A stretch of DNA of 64,000 nt from Flavobacteriales bacterium UBA7666 (GCA_002483265.1 DLHO01000026.1:162446-226445), one strand, 5' to 3'; counted from the stretch's first letter, positions 7,532-16,928 are shown. Translations and numbers: made by a program. The notes: a model not told the origin generated them from the sequence alone.

Positions 7532-9025
7532 CTATTGCTTGATTAATTTCTTGCTGATCTGTTCATGCTGATTATTGGTAAAAATCACCTGATACATTCC
7601 TGCATTTAGGTGTTCCAGAGACAAAGTAGTGCTTTTATTTACCGGATAGTTCCCAATAGTCCTTCCCATTGCATCCATCAATTGAATACTTGTAACAGAT
7701 TCATTGTCGAGTGAAATAGTGACTTTATCGGAAAAAGGATTCGGATAAACAGACAGTTCATCGGAGGTATTGGTCGGTAATCCCAAAGACTCACTCATGT
7801 CGATCTCTGCCAAAAGAAAATCGGAAGACGGATGGATGTAATCAGTTTTTCCACCTATGAGCAAGCGATCCGGGCTTGTTAATACCATGCAGTTCAACAT
7901 TTCGAATCCATCTGAAAAGTCGAATTCAAAATCACCGGTTGTATTAAAGCTGTTATCGATTGTTCCGTCAGCATTGAATCGGGTAATAATAATGCGATAA
8001 TTGAATGATGCATCCGGCAGTTGTCCCCCGATCAGTATTTTCCCGGTAGGTTGAACTACCATATCCATGTAAGGAAGGGTATGCATTAAAACACCATTTG
8101 TAGCGAAAGTACTGTCGAGTGTTCCGTCTGCTTTCAGTCTGATAATTACCTTGTCAGATGATTCTCCTACCAAAACGATTTTTCCGTCAGCTAATTCCTG
8201 TCCTTTCGTAAGCAATTCGAATCCATTTTGATCTGTGTCAAAAGATGCTATTCCGTTCTGACCGAAAGCAGTCACTAAATCTCCTGCTACGTTGGTTTTT
8301 ATGCAGGATAATTTATCGGAACCACCCGTACCATCCAATCCGTATATTAAAATCGAACCGTCAGCAAGGGAAATAGCTCCGCGATTAAAGAAAAAGAATG
8401 TACTGAGATCACTGATTGCCCGAATACCATTTGTCCCGAATGAATTATCAAGAGTTCCTCCTGTTGTCAATTTGCTGAAATAGCTAATACCATCTGCATA
8501 GCTGACTAAAAGCAGTGACTGGTCAGTTTGAACAAGGATTGAGGTAAATTCACTCTGATCGTAATCCGTTACTTCAAAAATTCCGTTTGCAGCAAAACTG
8601 GAGTCAATCACCCCATTTGGATGATAACGTGCTATGAAGGCGTGAAGAACAGGAACTCCCGGTGCTACCTCTATTCCGGTCTCGGTTGATCCTGAGATCA
8701 ATATTTTTCCATCGGCTTGCAATTGAATATCGAGTATGTCAACACTAGCATGGATATCGGTAAGAGTAATTCCATTTGTTCCGAATGTCATATCCTGTGT
8801 ACCGATTGCGTCATGTTTTGTTAGCGCCAAATCAGATCCACCTGATACATATTTACGTCCGGCGCTGATGATACTGCCATCAGGATTCAGAACAATTCTG
8901 TCTACCAGAGAAGTATTTTCTACATAGGTAAATCCTTCGTAGCCAAAGCTTTCGTTTAAAGTAATGTTTTGCGCAGAAGCAGATAATCCGACTAAAAATA
9001 AAACAGGAGTAATAATGGTTTTCAT
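7532..9025 (-). CDS. Delta-60 repeat protein with T9SS sorting domain
   Basis: 497 residues. A signal peptide (residues 1-18, ending SASAQ) is followed by about seven delta-60 repeats of roughly 55 residues with the signature LxxDGTxDxTFxxNG and alternating QxDGKILxxG strands. The last about 75 residues are a type IX secretion A-type sorting domain (SVYPNPFSDKVTISL... KKLIKQ). It should be exported through the outer membrane and anchored or released by the T9SS, whose machinery is not in this window. No catalytic domain is visible; the repeats form a beta-propeller-like array. Confidence 0.88.
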   Translation of the reverse strand: MKTIITPVLFLVGLSASAQNITLNESFGYEGFTYVENTSLVDRIVLNPDGSIISAGRKYVSGGSDLALTKHDAIGTQDMTFGTNGITLTDIHASVDILDIQLQADGKILISGSTETGIEVAPGVPVLHAFIARYHPNGVIDSSFAANGIFEVTDYDQSEFTSILVQTDQSLLLVSYADGISYFSKLTTGGTLDNSFGTNGIRAISDLSTFFFFNRGAISLADGSILIYGLDGTGGSDKLSCIKTNVAGDLVTAFGQNGIASFDTDQNGFELLTKGQELADGKIVLVGESSDKVIIRLKADGTLDSTFATNGVLMHTLPYMDMVVQPTGKILIGGQLPDASFNYRIIITRFNADGTIDNSFNTTGDFEFDFSDGFEMLNCMVLTSPDRLLIGGKTDYIHPSSDFLLAEIDMSESLGLPTNTSDELSVYPNPFSDKVTISLDNESVTSIQLMDAMGRTIGNYPVNKSTTLSLEHLNAGMYQVIFTNNQHEQISKKLIKQ

Positions 9026-9090
9026 AAATCAGGAATTTGTGTTATAAAAACACAGAACGGGAATGAGCGCGTTTTGGTTGGTAGCAAAAC

Positions 9091-9131
9091 AAAAATCCCG
9101 AAGCAGATGTTTCCATCGCTTCGGGATTTTT
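9091..9131. terminator. Bidirectional intrinsic terminator
   Basis: Perfect 14-bp stem, AAAAATCCCGAAGC (9091-9104) with its complement (9118-9131), 13-base loop, A and T tracts on the two sides. It ends the minus-strand M16 operon (stop at 9195). A 13-base direct repeat TGTTCAAATCGAA lies beside it (about 9131 and 9169). Confidence 0.85.
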
Positions 9132-9194
9132 GTTCAAATCGAATATTGTGTTAACCGCGCTAACGCTTGTTCAAATCGAAAGCGCAGCTTTCTC

Positions 9195-11273
9195 TTATTC
9201 AAACAATGTTTTATCAACTTCTCCGTTGAATTCGATTGTTTTTACAGTTCCTGAAAGTGTCATTTCACCCATTACCTGAGTTATTTTGTGTGCAAACAAG
9301 AAACCATTTACGTCTTTGTAATCGTCATACATGGTTGTAGCTTCAACTGTTTCTTCACCTTGTTTCGTAATAGAAACGGTTTTGAATTTCAAGTTTGTAG
9401 CTGCATCGAAGTAATCAAAAGATTCTTTTTCACCATCGTTAGTTGTCAAGACGTAATAGTCTTTTCCAGCGATCGTTTCAATTCCTTTGATCTCGTATTT
9501 CATTCCTGAAGTTTTGTAAGTTGTTTCAGGGAATAAACCTTCACCTTTCTTTTTAGCAGCTAATTCTTCAGCAGACATTGCTTCTTTTCCGGTTTGCATA
9601 TTCATTTCAGAACCTTTTGTTCCGTCGTAGTATGAACTTTGGAAAACCATTCCTTGCGCTTCAATTTTCATTGCTTCTTTATTTGGAGCAACAAAAGCAT
9701 CCGTCATCGTAATCACAACCGGAATCTGAGGAGAAGAAAGTTCAATTTTCTTAACGACAGATTTTACTTTCTTCATCTTCTTAGCCAAATCTTTTGCAGA
9801 AGCTGTTTTCGTAACGGTATTGATGTATCTTTCGATCAATTGATCAGCATTAATATCTGCTTTCTTCATTTCCTTTACAGGATTTCCGAATGGATCTAAT
9901 TTTTCAATTACACCATCGCTGTCAAATGCTTTCAATTTTGGCAGAATGTCTTCATTTCCTACAACAACAATGTTGAATCCGTTCTTGAAATATTTTTGAG
10001 CTACTGTCAATACATCGTCTTTTGAAATTGCTTCCAAACGCTTCAAATAAGTTTGGTAGTAATCAGCTGGTAAATTGTCACGGATGATATTCAACGCGAA
10101 ACGAGCAACTGTTTGTGGTCTTTCCAATGAACGTGCAAAGCTTCCTGCCATAGCAGATTTAGCTAAGTTTAATTCGTCATCTGTTACATAACTGTCGCTG
10201 ATTTTTGTGATTTCAGTCAACAATTCTGTAATTGCAGAATCAGTTACTTCGTTTCTAAAGCTTCCGGATGTTCCGAACCAGCTTCCGTCTCTTGTAACTT
10301 CAAAAGAGGTATAAGCACCATACGTGTATGCTTTATCTTCACGCAGATTCTGCATGATACGAGCTCCGAAAGAACCTCCTCCTAAAATGCTGTTCATCAC
10401 ATTCAGAGCAATTTGATCAGAAGCTCCCGGTTTCATTTCGATAGGGAAAGTAATCGAAATAACGGATTGTACAGCTCCCGGTTTGTTAACAAAGATCACA
10501 CGATTTCCTTTTGCTTTTAAACCGCTTCCGAAATCTTCTTTGTATGCCTGACCACCTTTCCATGCTCCGAAATACTTCTCAGCCAATTTCATTGCATTGT
10601 CTTTTGTAATATCACCTACAATTACAAGGTATGCTCCGTTTGGAGTGAATACTTGTTTGTAGTTGTTTTTCACATCGTCTAATGTAATTGCAGCCAAAGA
10701 AGCTTCATCCATTACACCTCCAAGTGGGTGATTCGGGAAATCGATTTTCGACTCCGCATTCGAAGCCATCGTGTTTGGATCTGATTTCGCAGACAACAAT
10801 CCGGATTCGTTTTGCTTTTTGATACGATCAAACTCGCTTTGTGGGAAAGTAGCATTCATGGTTACATCCTGCATGATGTCCAATCCTGTTTCCATGTGCT
10901 TTGTCAAACATGAGAAATAGATTGAACTTCCATCTGCGTTTAAAGATGCTCCCATGTTATCAACTTCTTTATCCAATACGTCTTTCGAACGTTTCGCTGT
11001 TCCGGAAGTTAATAATTGTCCCATCATATTGTTTGTTCCTGCTTTAGAACCTTCAATCATTGGTGAAGCTCCCATTGTAAGCGAAAAAGAAACGCGGGGT
11101 AATTTGTGGTTTTCAGAAAGAATCACGGTGATCCCGTTACTTAATTTGAAAACCTCGGAGTTTTTGATATTAATAGTTGGTGCCGCAGCTGCAGCTGGTC
11201 TTACAGAACGATCAACTTGTCCGTAAACCCCTGTAAATGCTGTTAAAGCAACAAGTGTAATTAACTTTTTCAT
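9195..11273 (-). CDS. M16 peptidase-like protein, non-catalytic, with C-terminal extension
   Basis: 692 residues with a signal peptide (ending at about residue 18). Residues about 35-450 form the two M16 lobes (FKLSNGITVILSENH; LGGGSFGARIMQNLREDKAYTYG), but the HxxEH zinc motif is absent where expected: the segment reads NNMMGQLLTSGT. It is therefore the partner subunit of the catalytic protein encoded 12 bases upstream. A further about 240 residues (Lys-rich linker, then a beta-rich domain like outer-membrane lipoprotein carriers, SFDYFDAATNLKFKTVSI) are not part of standard M16 subunits. Likely periplasmic. Confidence 0.87.
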   Translation of the reverse strand: MKKLITLVALTAFTGVYGQVDRSVRPAAAAAPTINIKNSEVFKLSNGITVILSENHKLPRVSFSLTMGASPMIEGSKAGTNNMMGQLLTSGTAKRSKDVLDKEVDNMGASLNADGSSIYFSCLTKHMETGLDIMQDVTMNATFPQSEFDRIKKQNESGLLSAKSDPNTMASNAESKIDFPNHPLGGVMDEASLAAITLDDVKNNYKQVFTPNGAYLVIVGDITKDNAMKLAEKYFGAWKGGQAYKEDFGSGLKAKGNRVIFVNKPGAVQSVISITFPIEMKPGASDQIALNVMNSILGGGSFGARIMQNLREDKAYTYGAYTSFEVTRDGSWFGTSGSFRNEVTDSAITELLTEITKISDSYVTDDELNLAKSAMAGSFARSLERPQTVARFALNIIRDNLPADYYQTYLKRLEAISKDDVLTVAQKYFKNGFNIVVVGNEDILPKLKAFDSDGVIEKLDPFGNPVKEMKKADINADQLIERYINTVTKTASAKDLAKKMKKVKSVVKKIELSSPQIPVVITMTDAFVAPNKEAMKIEAQGMVFQSSYYDGTKGSEMNMQTGKEAMSAEELAAKKKGEGLFPETTYKTSGMKYEIKGIETIAGKDYYVLTTNDGEKESFDYFDAATNLKFKTVSITKQGEETVEATTMYDDYKDVNGFLFAHKITQVMGEMTLSGTVKTIEFNGEVDKTLFE

Positions 11274-11285
11274 GACGCTGTTCTG

Positions 11286-12752
11286 TTAGTTTGCCTTTGG
11301 TAAATAATATAAAATGATTCGGTTGTCTTGAGTCAAATATTTTTTAGCAACACGTTGAATGTCTTCACGAGTAATGCTCATGTAAATCTCCATTTGCTTA
11401 TTGATCAATTCCGTGCTTCCGAAATACATTTTGTTTTGTGCTAAATTCTCAGCAATTCCTGCTACTGTTGAGTTGGAACTTACGATTTGGTTCTCAAATT
11501 GATTGCGAACAGCTTGAAACTCTTCTTCAGAAATTAAGTTATCTTGAATCGATTTGATCTCTTCATCCAATGATTTCTCCAAATCTTCTACTTTCGTTCC
11601 GTTAGCAGCAATTGCCGCAACAATTCCTAATCCCGGATCTTCCATGTTGAATGCGAAAGAGAAAGCAGCAACAGCTTGTTGTTTTTTCTCAACGATGTCT
11701 TTATTCATACGGGAAGAATTACTTCCTGATAAAACAGCGTTTAAGAATTCGATAGCCGCGAAGTCTTTGTCAGTCTCTTTCGGGAATTTGTATCCCATGA
11801 ATACTGCAGGTAATTGAATGTTATCATAAACCGTTTCTCTTTGAACACCTGAAATCGGTTCAAATGCAGGATTTGGTCGTGGAATATCACAAGGCATTGC
11901 AGCATATTTCTTCAATAATTCTTTTGCTTTCGCATCAGTTGGGTTATTGAAGTTCTTTGCGTCAAAAGCTAATTTCTCTACACCGTATTTTGTTTTGAAA
12001 TCACCTTCACCCAAGTTTTCGTAATCACGGAATAAGTTAATTGCTTGTCCTTTTGGAACCGAAGCAAAATACTTATCAATCCATTTTTTTGTTTGTTCGA
12101 TGTTGATATCTCCTGCGATAGAAAGAATTGAATTCGAAGGAACATAGAATGTGTGGTAGAAATTAACGTAATCGATTTCCTGTGCAGCATTCAAATCTTC
12201 CATACTTCCAATTGGTACCCAACGGTAAGGATGGTTTTTGTAAGCCAATTTGAACAGGTTTTCCATGAAAGTAGCATAAGGCTGATTGTCTACACGCTGT
12301 CTTTTTTCTTCTTTTACAACTTCACGTTGTGTTTCAACACCTGTTTGATCCACTTTTGCATGCAGCAAACGCTCGCTTTCCAACCACAACCCCAATTCTA
12401 ATTGGTTTGAAGGAAGGATTTCGTAGTAATACGTTCTATCCTGACTTGTATTTGCATTCAATGCTCCACCATTCTTTTCAACTAATTCAGAGTATTCTCC
12501 TCTTTTAATGTTTGTGGAACCTTCAAATAGTAAATGTTCGAAAAAATGCGCAAATCCTGTTCTCGAAGGATTTTCGTTTTTAGAACCTACGTGGTACATG
12601 ACTGAAACTGCTACAATAGGAGTAGTGTGTTCTTCATGTAAAATAACATGCATTCCGTTTGCCAGATCATACTCGATATATTTTACTTTCTCCTGAGAGA
12701 AGCTATAGATCGAAGAAGAAAGCAACAATGCTGTAAAAAGACTTTTTTTCAT
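11286..12752 (-). CDS. M16 family zinc metallopeptidase, catalytic subunit
   Basis: 488 residues when started at the ATG at 12752, which gives a clean signal peptide (KKSLFTALLLSSSIYSFSQ); a longer frame upstream adds 19 unlikely residues. The inverted zinc motif is intact: H69-F-F-E72-H73 followed by a downstream YYYEILPSNQLELGLWLESERL helix that supplies the third ligand. Family role: cleavage of unfolded peptides inside a clamshell built with the second subunit, whose gene follows at 12 bases. Periplasmic by its signal peptide. Confidence 0.9.
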   Translation of the reverse strand: MKKSLFTALLLSSSIYSFSQEKVKYIEYDLANGMHVILHEEHTTPIVAVSVMYHVGSKNENPSRTGFAHFFEHLLFEGSTNIKRGEYSELVEKNGGALNANTSQDRTYYYEILPSNQLELGLWLESERLLHAKVDQTGVETQREVVKEEKRQRVDNQPYATFMENLFKLAYKNHPYRWVPIGSMEDLNAAQEIDYVNFYHTFYVPSNSILSIAGDINIEQTKKWIDKYFASVPKGQAINLFRDYENLGEGDFKTKYGVEKLAFDAKNFNNPTDAKAKELLKKYAAMPCDIPRPNPAFEPISGVQRETVYDNIQLPAVFMGYKFPKETDKDFAAIEFLNAVLSGSNSSRMNKDIVEKKQQAVAAFSFAFNMEDPGLGIVAAIAANGTKVEDLEKSLDEEIKSIQDNLISEEEFQAVRNQFENQIVSSNSTVAGIAENLAQNKMYFGSTELINKQMEIYMSITREDIQRVAKKYLTQDNRIILYYLPKAN

Positions 12753-12852
12753 GTTGAATTTTTCGACTTGTTTGCACGAAAATAACAACAAAAATTGCTT
12801 TACACTCAATTAGGTGAATTTCGGATATAAAACTGGACGAACGGCATTTATT

Positions 12853-13087
12853 GAATTACGAATGCCGAATGCCGAATTCCGAATGTTGAAATTGACACAA
12901 AATTAATTGACTGAGCGTCTTTCGAGTTTGAATGACGAATTGTTCAAGGTGACTGAATGCTTACGCTAAAGCTCTTCATCTTCGAGTAACCACTTCGGTG
13001 GAGCAAGGTCAGCACAAGTGTAGTGGAGTCGAAGGTATCCTTAAAAATGAATATTTTATAATTCGTAATTAGGCATTCGTAATTCGA
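12853..13087. repeat. Inverted heptamer arrays bracketing an intergenic segment
   Basis: Five GAATNNN heptamers run from 12853 to 12887 (GAATTAC, GAATGCC twice, GAATTCC, GAATGTT). A second array on the other strand lies at about 13058-13087; GAATTACGAATGCC (12853-12866) is the perfect complement of 13072-13085. Within the about 370 gene-free bases between the M16 operon and the next gene I otherwise see only the decayed inverted repeat at 12980-13034. Confidence 0.7.
12980..13034. repeat. Imperfect inverted repeat (REP-like)
   Basis: CTTCGA-4-CCACT (12980-12994) faces AGTGG-2-TCGAAG (13022-13034). It looks like a degenerate copy of the CTTCGACTCC-type palindromic repeats common between genes in Bacteroidota. 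Confidence 0.4.
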
Positions 13088-13108
13088 AATTAGTAGCATG
13101 GTTTTTGT

Positions 13109-13116
13109 TATCTTCG
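13109..13116 (+). promoter_or_regulatory. Probable -7 promoter element, TATCTTCG
   Basis: One mismatch to TAnnTTTG, 5 bases before the chosen ATG at 13122; supports that start and a very short leader. Confidence 0.4.
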
Positions 13117-13121
13117 GAACT

Positions 13122-14204
13122 ATGAAATTTTTGACTTTTTGCTTTTTGCTTGTTACATCGGGTCTTTTTGCTCAAAAACAGACCGTTTTTGCCTACATGG
13201 ATTACAACAATTTTTTTCATTCTTTCAAGGATGGTTATTTCAATCAGATCGACCACCAGGCTGTAACAGGTATTGCTTATGGCGATGAAGTAATTGCATA
13301 TTATAACAACCAGCGTGATTTCAAAATCTATGATGGAACCTTTTCCAGAGTGATGACCAATCAGCCTGCAACATTTAAAATTTCTGATCACATGGCGGCA
13401 TGGAATATTGGTCAGTTGGTTTATTACTATGAAAATGGCAAGCCACATAACCTGACTTCTTTTGGCGCCGATTATTGGGTAACAGATTCATTGATCACTT
13501 TTCAGGATACACGCTACAATGCGCTGAATGTAGTTTATCAGGGTAAAATCTCCACCCTTGTTCAGAGTACAATGGAACTTCCTGCTCCCGTTGTTCAAGG
13601 AGATAATTTAGTGGTATTTAAAGATAACGGAGATATTTACAAGGTTTTTTACAGAGGTCAGATCTACGATATAGGAACTTACAATGGAACAGAGTTTGAG
13701 TTTTTTGCCGGAACTGATATACTCGGATTTAACGATCCACAGACACGAACTTTTGCAGTGTTTCAGGATGGCGAGTTTGTTGACGTGGAAGAATTCAGAT
13801 CTCCGAAAGTAAAAGCAGGGAGAGGTTTCGTTGCTTATGAGGATTTACAAGGTAACTTGAAGTATTACGGAAAAGGGAAATACGAAACCTTAAGTTCATT
13901 TGCTCAGTTCTGGGATGCCAAAGATGATTTGGTGGTTTGGGGAGATGCAAATACTACCTATCAATTCTACAAAGGAGAAAAGAAAAATCTGGCAAATTTT
14001 GTAGTGAAAGAATGGCAGATGAAAAATGATGTGGTCGCTTTTAGAACCTTGATGGGTGGAGTTGGAGCTTCTGTTGGTGGGGTTTACAAAGAAGTTACTT
14101 CGATCAACGATACAGAGTTCATTATCAATGGCCATGGTGTAATGGTGCAATTGAAGAACCGGGCAGTAATCGTTTTATATAACGGACAGATCTACCGGGA
14201 TTAA
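13122..14204 (+). CDS. Secreted hypothetical protein, beta-propeller-like
   Basis: 360 residues when started at the ATG at 13122, which begins a clear signal peptide (KFLTFCFLLVTSGLFAQ). The mature part is built of short aromatic repeats of the kind AWNIGQLVYYYENGKPHNLTSF, VYQGKISTLV, FYRGQIYDIGTY, YKGEKKNLANF and LYNGQIYRD, spaced about 40-60 residues apart, so a beta-propeller is likely. There is no T9SS sorting domain, so it probably stays in the periplasm or outer membrane. Function unknown. Confidence 0.7.
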   Translation: MKFLTFCFLLVTSGLFAQKQTVFAYMDYNNFFHSFKDGYFNQIDHQAVTGIAYGDEVIAYYNNQRDFKIYDGTFSRVMTNQPATFKISDHMAAWNIGQLVYYYENGKPHNLTSFGADYWVTDSLITFQDTRYNALNVVYQGKISTLVQSTMELPAPVVQGDNLVVFKDNGDIYKVFYRGQIYDIGTYNGTEFEFFAGTDILGFNDPQTRTFAVFQDGEFVDVEEFRSPKVKAGRGFVAYEDLQGNLKYYGKGKYETLSSFAQFWDAKDDLVVWGDANTTYQFYKGEKKNLANFVVKEWQMKNDVVAFRTLMGGVGASVGGVYKEVTSINDTEFIINGHGVMVQLKNRAVIVLYNGQIYRD

Positions 14205-14205
14205 A

Positions 14206-14356
14206 AACAATTCAAAATTCAAAAGGCAAAATTCAAAAACGCAGCATCTTTTGAGTGAATCATTTTAGAGGTGGCTGAGTCTGCTGCGGAGGATCGGCAA
14301 CTTTCGGAAATTTAACGTATTCACTTTTGAATTTTGCATTTTTCATTTTGAATTAG
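14206..14356. repeat. AT-rich inverted repeats around an intergenic segment
   Basis: A left array based on AATTCAAAA and GGCAAAATTCAAAA (14210-14240) is mirrored on the other strand at 14325-14356 (TTTTGAATTTTGCATTT, TTTTGAATTAG). About 85 unique bases lie between. Confidence 0.55.
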
Positions 14357-14359
14357 TAG

Positions 14360-14367
14360 TATCTTTG
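14360..14367 (+). promoter_or_regulatory. -7 promoter element TATCTTTG for the DUF4494 operon
   Basis: Exact TAnnTTTG; a TTTG at 14333-14336 lies 23 bases upstream, slightly longer than the usual -33 spacing. The leader to the ATG at 14420 is about 50 bases. Confidence 0.55.
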
Positions 14368-14419
14368 TGCCTACGCTGAAGCTTCTGCCCAAGCGTTGTT
14401 TTTCTAAAAATTTTGATAA

Positions 14420-15025
14420 ATGAATAGTTGGTTTACCGTAAAGGTTAAATATACAAAGCAGTTGGAAGATGGTACTTTCAAGCGTGTTTCAGAACCATAT
14501 TTGGTGGCTGCAATGACTTTCACGGATGCGGAAGCACGGATTTACGAAGAGCTTGGAAGCTTGATTCGCGGAGAGTTTGTTGTAACTGGAATTACACGAA
14601 CAGATTTCCATGATATTTTCCATTATGAGGATGCAGATGTTTGGTACAAATGCAAAATCAATTACGAAGCTGGCGGCGATGGCGGAGAAGAAGGAGCTAA
14701 AGCTAAAAAGGTGTCTCAAAACTTCATTGTTACTGCTCATTCTGTAAAAGATGCTTACGAGCGTTTGAAAGAAAGTTTGGGTGGAATGATGATCGATTAT
14801 GTGATCCCTTCCATTATCATTTCTCCGATCGTAGATGTTTTTCCTTTTGGAGATGAGTCTGAAGATCGCGTAGCAGTTGATTTTGAAAAACAAGTGAAAG
14901 CGGATGTTGCAGAACATGCAATGGGAACCAAAACCGTGTTTTCAGCTCCCGGGTCAGATGTAGATGAGTTCGAAGGCGACGACGAAGATTCAGTTATTGA
15001 TGATCAATTCGGAGAAGAAGAATAA
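14420..15025 (+). CDS. DUF4494 domain protein
   Basis: 201 residues; the N-terminal 155 match DUF4494 (WFTVKVKYTKQLEDGTFKRVSEPYLV, FTDAEARIYEEL, VWYKCKINYEA, SVKDAYERLKESLGGMMIDYVIPSI). The last about 40 residues are acidic and probably disordered. The family is cytoplasmic, near-universal in Bacteroidota and of unknown function. It heads a tight operon: pdxH follows after 3 bases and an M16 peptidase 3 bases after that. Confidence 0.87.
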   Translation: MNSWFTVKVKYTKQLEDGTFKRVSEPYLVAAMTFTDAEARIYEELGSLIRGEFVVTGITRTDFHDIFHYEDADVWYKCKINYEAGGDGGEEGAKAKKVSQNFIVTAHSVKDAYERLKESLGGMMIDYVIPSIIISPIVDVFPFGDESEDRVAVDFEKQVKADVAEHAMGTKTVFSAPGSDVDEFEGDDEDSVIDDQFGEEE

Positions 15026-15028
15026 GAA

Positions 15029-15676
15029 ATGGACGATTTTCTCGATGTAATTCGAAATGACCATCATCAATTTGACAAAGGGAAACTAGAAGATCACTTT
15101 GGTGATGAACCTTTTGCTCTTTTAGCAAAATGGCTGAGAGAAGCTATCGAGAAACCTACCACTGAACCTAATGCAATGATCGTTTCAACTTTGGGTCTGA
15201 ATGGGTTTCCGAGAGCTCGTGTGGTTTACTGGAAAGAATTGCTGGAAGAAGGAATTATTTTTTATACCAATTATACAAGCGACAAAGGACGGGCTATCGA
15301 AGCAAATCCGCAGGTTCATGCCTTGTTATATTGGCCGGAATTGGAACGACAAATCAGTATTACAGGATTTGCCGAAAAGGTTCCTTCTGAAATGAGCGAT
15401 GCTTATTTTGAATCACGCCCGAGGGGAAGCAAACTAGGAGCCTGGGCATCTCACCAAAGTGAAGTACTTGATTCAAGAGATGACCTGGAGAAAAGAGTTG
15501 CGGTATACGCTGAAAAATTCCCTGATGTTGTTCCACGACCGGAACATTGGGGAGGTTATTTGATTAAACCAATTAATGTTGAATTCTGGCAGGGAAGACC
15601 TTCGCGCTTGCATGATCGGATTGTTTTTAATTTGAAACCGGACAATTCTTGGGAATTATATCGCAAGAATCCTTAA
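15029..15676 (+). CDS. pdxH: Pyridoxamine 5'-phosphate oxidase
   Basis: 215 residues, standard PdxH length. It converts pyridoxamine or pyridoxine 5'-phosphate to pyridoxal 5'-phosphate using FMN and oxygen. Motifs: RARVVYWKELLEEGIIFYTNYTSDKGRAIEANP (FMN contacts), YFESRPRGSKLGAWASHQSEV (substrate phosphate region) and the C-terminal GGYLIKPINVEFWQGRPSRLHDR. Second gene of the DUF4494 operon. Confidence 0.95.
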   Translation: MDDFLDVIRNDHHQFDKGKLEDHFGDEPFALLAKWLREAIEKPTTEPNAMIVSTLGLNGFPRARVVYWKELLEEGIIFYTNYTSDKGRAIEANPQVHALLYWPELERQISITGFAEKVPSEMSDAYFESRPRGSKLGAWASHQSEVLDSRDDLEKRVAVYAEKFPDVVPRPEHWGGYLIKPINVEFWQGRPSRLHDRIVFNLKPDNSWELYRKNP

Positions 15677-15679
15677 CAA

Positions 15680-16927
15680 ATGATTGAATTATTACCCCAT
15701 ATTTACACGCTTTCAAACGGGCTGAGATTGGTTTATCTACATGCTAGTTCTCCGGTTGCTCATTTGGGAGTCACGGTTCTTGCCGGTTCTAGATTTGAAG
15801 AAGATCATGAAGTTGGTCTGGCGCACTTTCTGGAACACAGTATTTTCAAAGGAACTGAAAAACGTAAAGCATTTCATATTTTGTCCCGACTGGATTCCGT
15901 TGGTGGTGAATTGAATGCTTATACCACAAAAGAGGAAATTTGCTTGTATGCTTCGTTTGTAAAAACGCATATGAATCGTGCGGCAGAATTACTTTCAGAT
16001 ATTGCTATCAATAGTAATTTCCCGGAGAAGGAAATCCAGAAGGAAAAGGAAATTGTTTTGGATGAATTGAATTCCTACTTAGACAATCCCAGTGATAAGA
16101 TTTTTGATGACTACGAAGCATTGATCTTCCCGAATCATCCGCTGGGAAATAATATCCTTGGAACACCGGAATCGGTTCAGTCTTTTGGGAGAGATTCACT
16201 TAAAAGTTATGTAGACAAGTTCTTTTTTACTGAGAATACGGTTGTTTCGTTTGTAGGAGATATTCCATTGAATACACTGATCAAATGTTTGGAAAAGCAT
16301 TTTCATTCCATGCCTTCCGGAAAAACGAAAGCAATTCCCCGAACTTTTGATACCTATGCTCCAGTAAAGAAAAGAGTTGAAGAAGGAAATTATCAGGCGC
16401 ACGCTATTATTGGCGGAATTGCTCCGGGATATAGCAGTGACCACCGTAGAGGAATGACCATGTTGACGAATGTTTTGGGTGGTCCGGCAATGAACTCGCG
16501 CTTGATTTTGTCAGTTCGGGAGAAATACGGGTACACTTACAATATCGAAGCACAATATTCCCCTTATCCCGATTTGGGATATTGGTCGATCTACTTTGGA
16601 ACAGATCAAAAGTACTTATCAAAAACGATCAAAATCATTTACGCGGAATTAAAGAAGTTGCGTGAAATTCCATTAAGCGCTAAACAGTTGCAACAAGCAA
16701 AAGAGCAATTGAAAGGCCATATTGCTTTGTCCTTGGATTCAAATGTGGGGCTAATGCAAGGTTTGGGAAAATCGATGCTGTTGTTTAATCAAATTGATAC
16801 GATCCAGGAGATGTATGCAAGCATTGATAAGTTGACAAGTGAGGAATTACTGGAAATAGCGCAAACTTATTTTAAAGAAGAAAATATCTCGGAACTGATC
16901 TACGACGTGAAGCAGGACACATACTAG
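15680..16927 (+). CDS. M16 family processing-peptidase-like protein
   Basis: 415 residues without a signal peptide, so cytoplasmic, unlike the periplasmic M16 pair at 9-12 kb. The zinc site is intact (H49-F-L-E52-H53) and followed by the NAYTTKEEICLY strand typical of mitochondrial-processing-peptidase-like single-chain enzymes; RLILSVREKYGYTYNIE marks the second lobe. Third gene of the operon with DUF4494 and pdxH. Substrate unknown. Confidence 0.88.
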   Translation: MIELLPHIYTLSNGLRLVYLHASSPVAHLGVTVLAGSRFEEDHEVGLAHFLEHSIFKGTEKRKAFHILSRLDSVGGELNAYTTKEEICLYASFVKTHMNRAAELLSDIAINSNFPEKEIQKEKEIVLDELNSYLDNPSDKIFDDYEALIFPNHPLGNNILGTPESVQSFGRDSLKSYVDKFFFTENTVVSFVGDIPLNTLIKCLEKHFHSMPSGKTKAIPRTFDTYAPVKKRVEEGNYQAHAIIGGIAPGYSSDHRRGMTMLTNVLGGPAMNSRLILSVREKYGYTYNIEAQYSPYPDLGYWSIYFGTDQKYLSKTIKIIYAELKKLREIPLSAKQLQQAKEQLKGHIALSLDSNVGLMQGLGKSMLLFNQIDTIQEMYASIDKLTSEELLEIAQTYFKEENISELIYDVKQDTY

Positions 16928-16928
16928 C

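Noticed and set aside
12753..12809. N-terminal extension of the catalytic M16 protein
   Set aside because: Starting at 12752 gives a standard signal peptide; the extra 19 residues would bury it.
12841..13095. CRISPR array from the regular heptamers
   Set aside because: Units are 7 bases without spacers; no cas genes.
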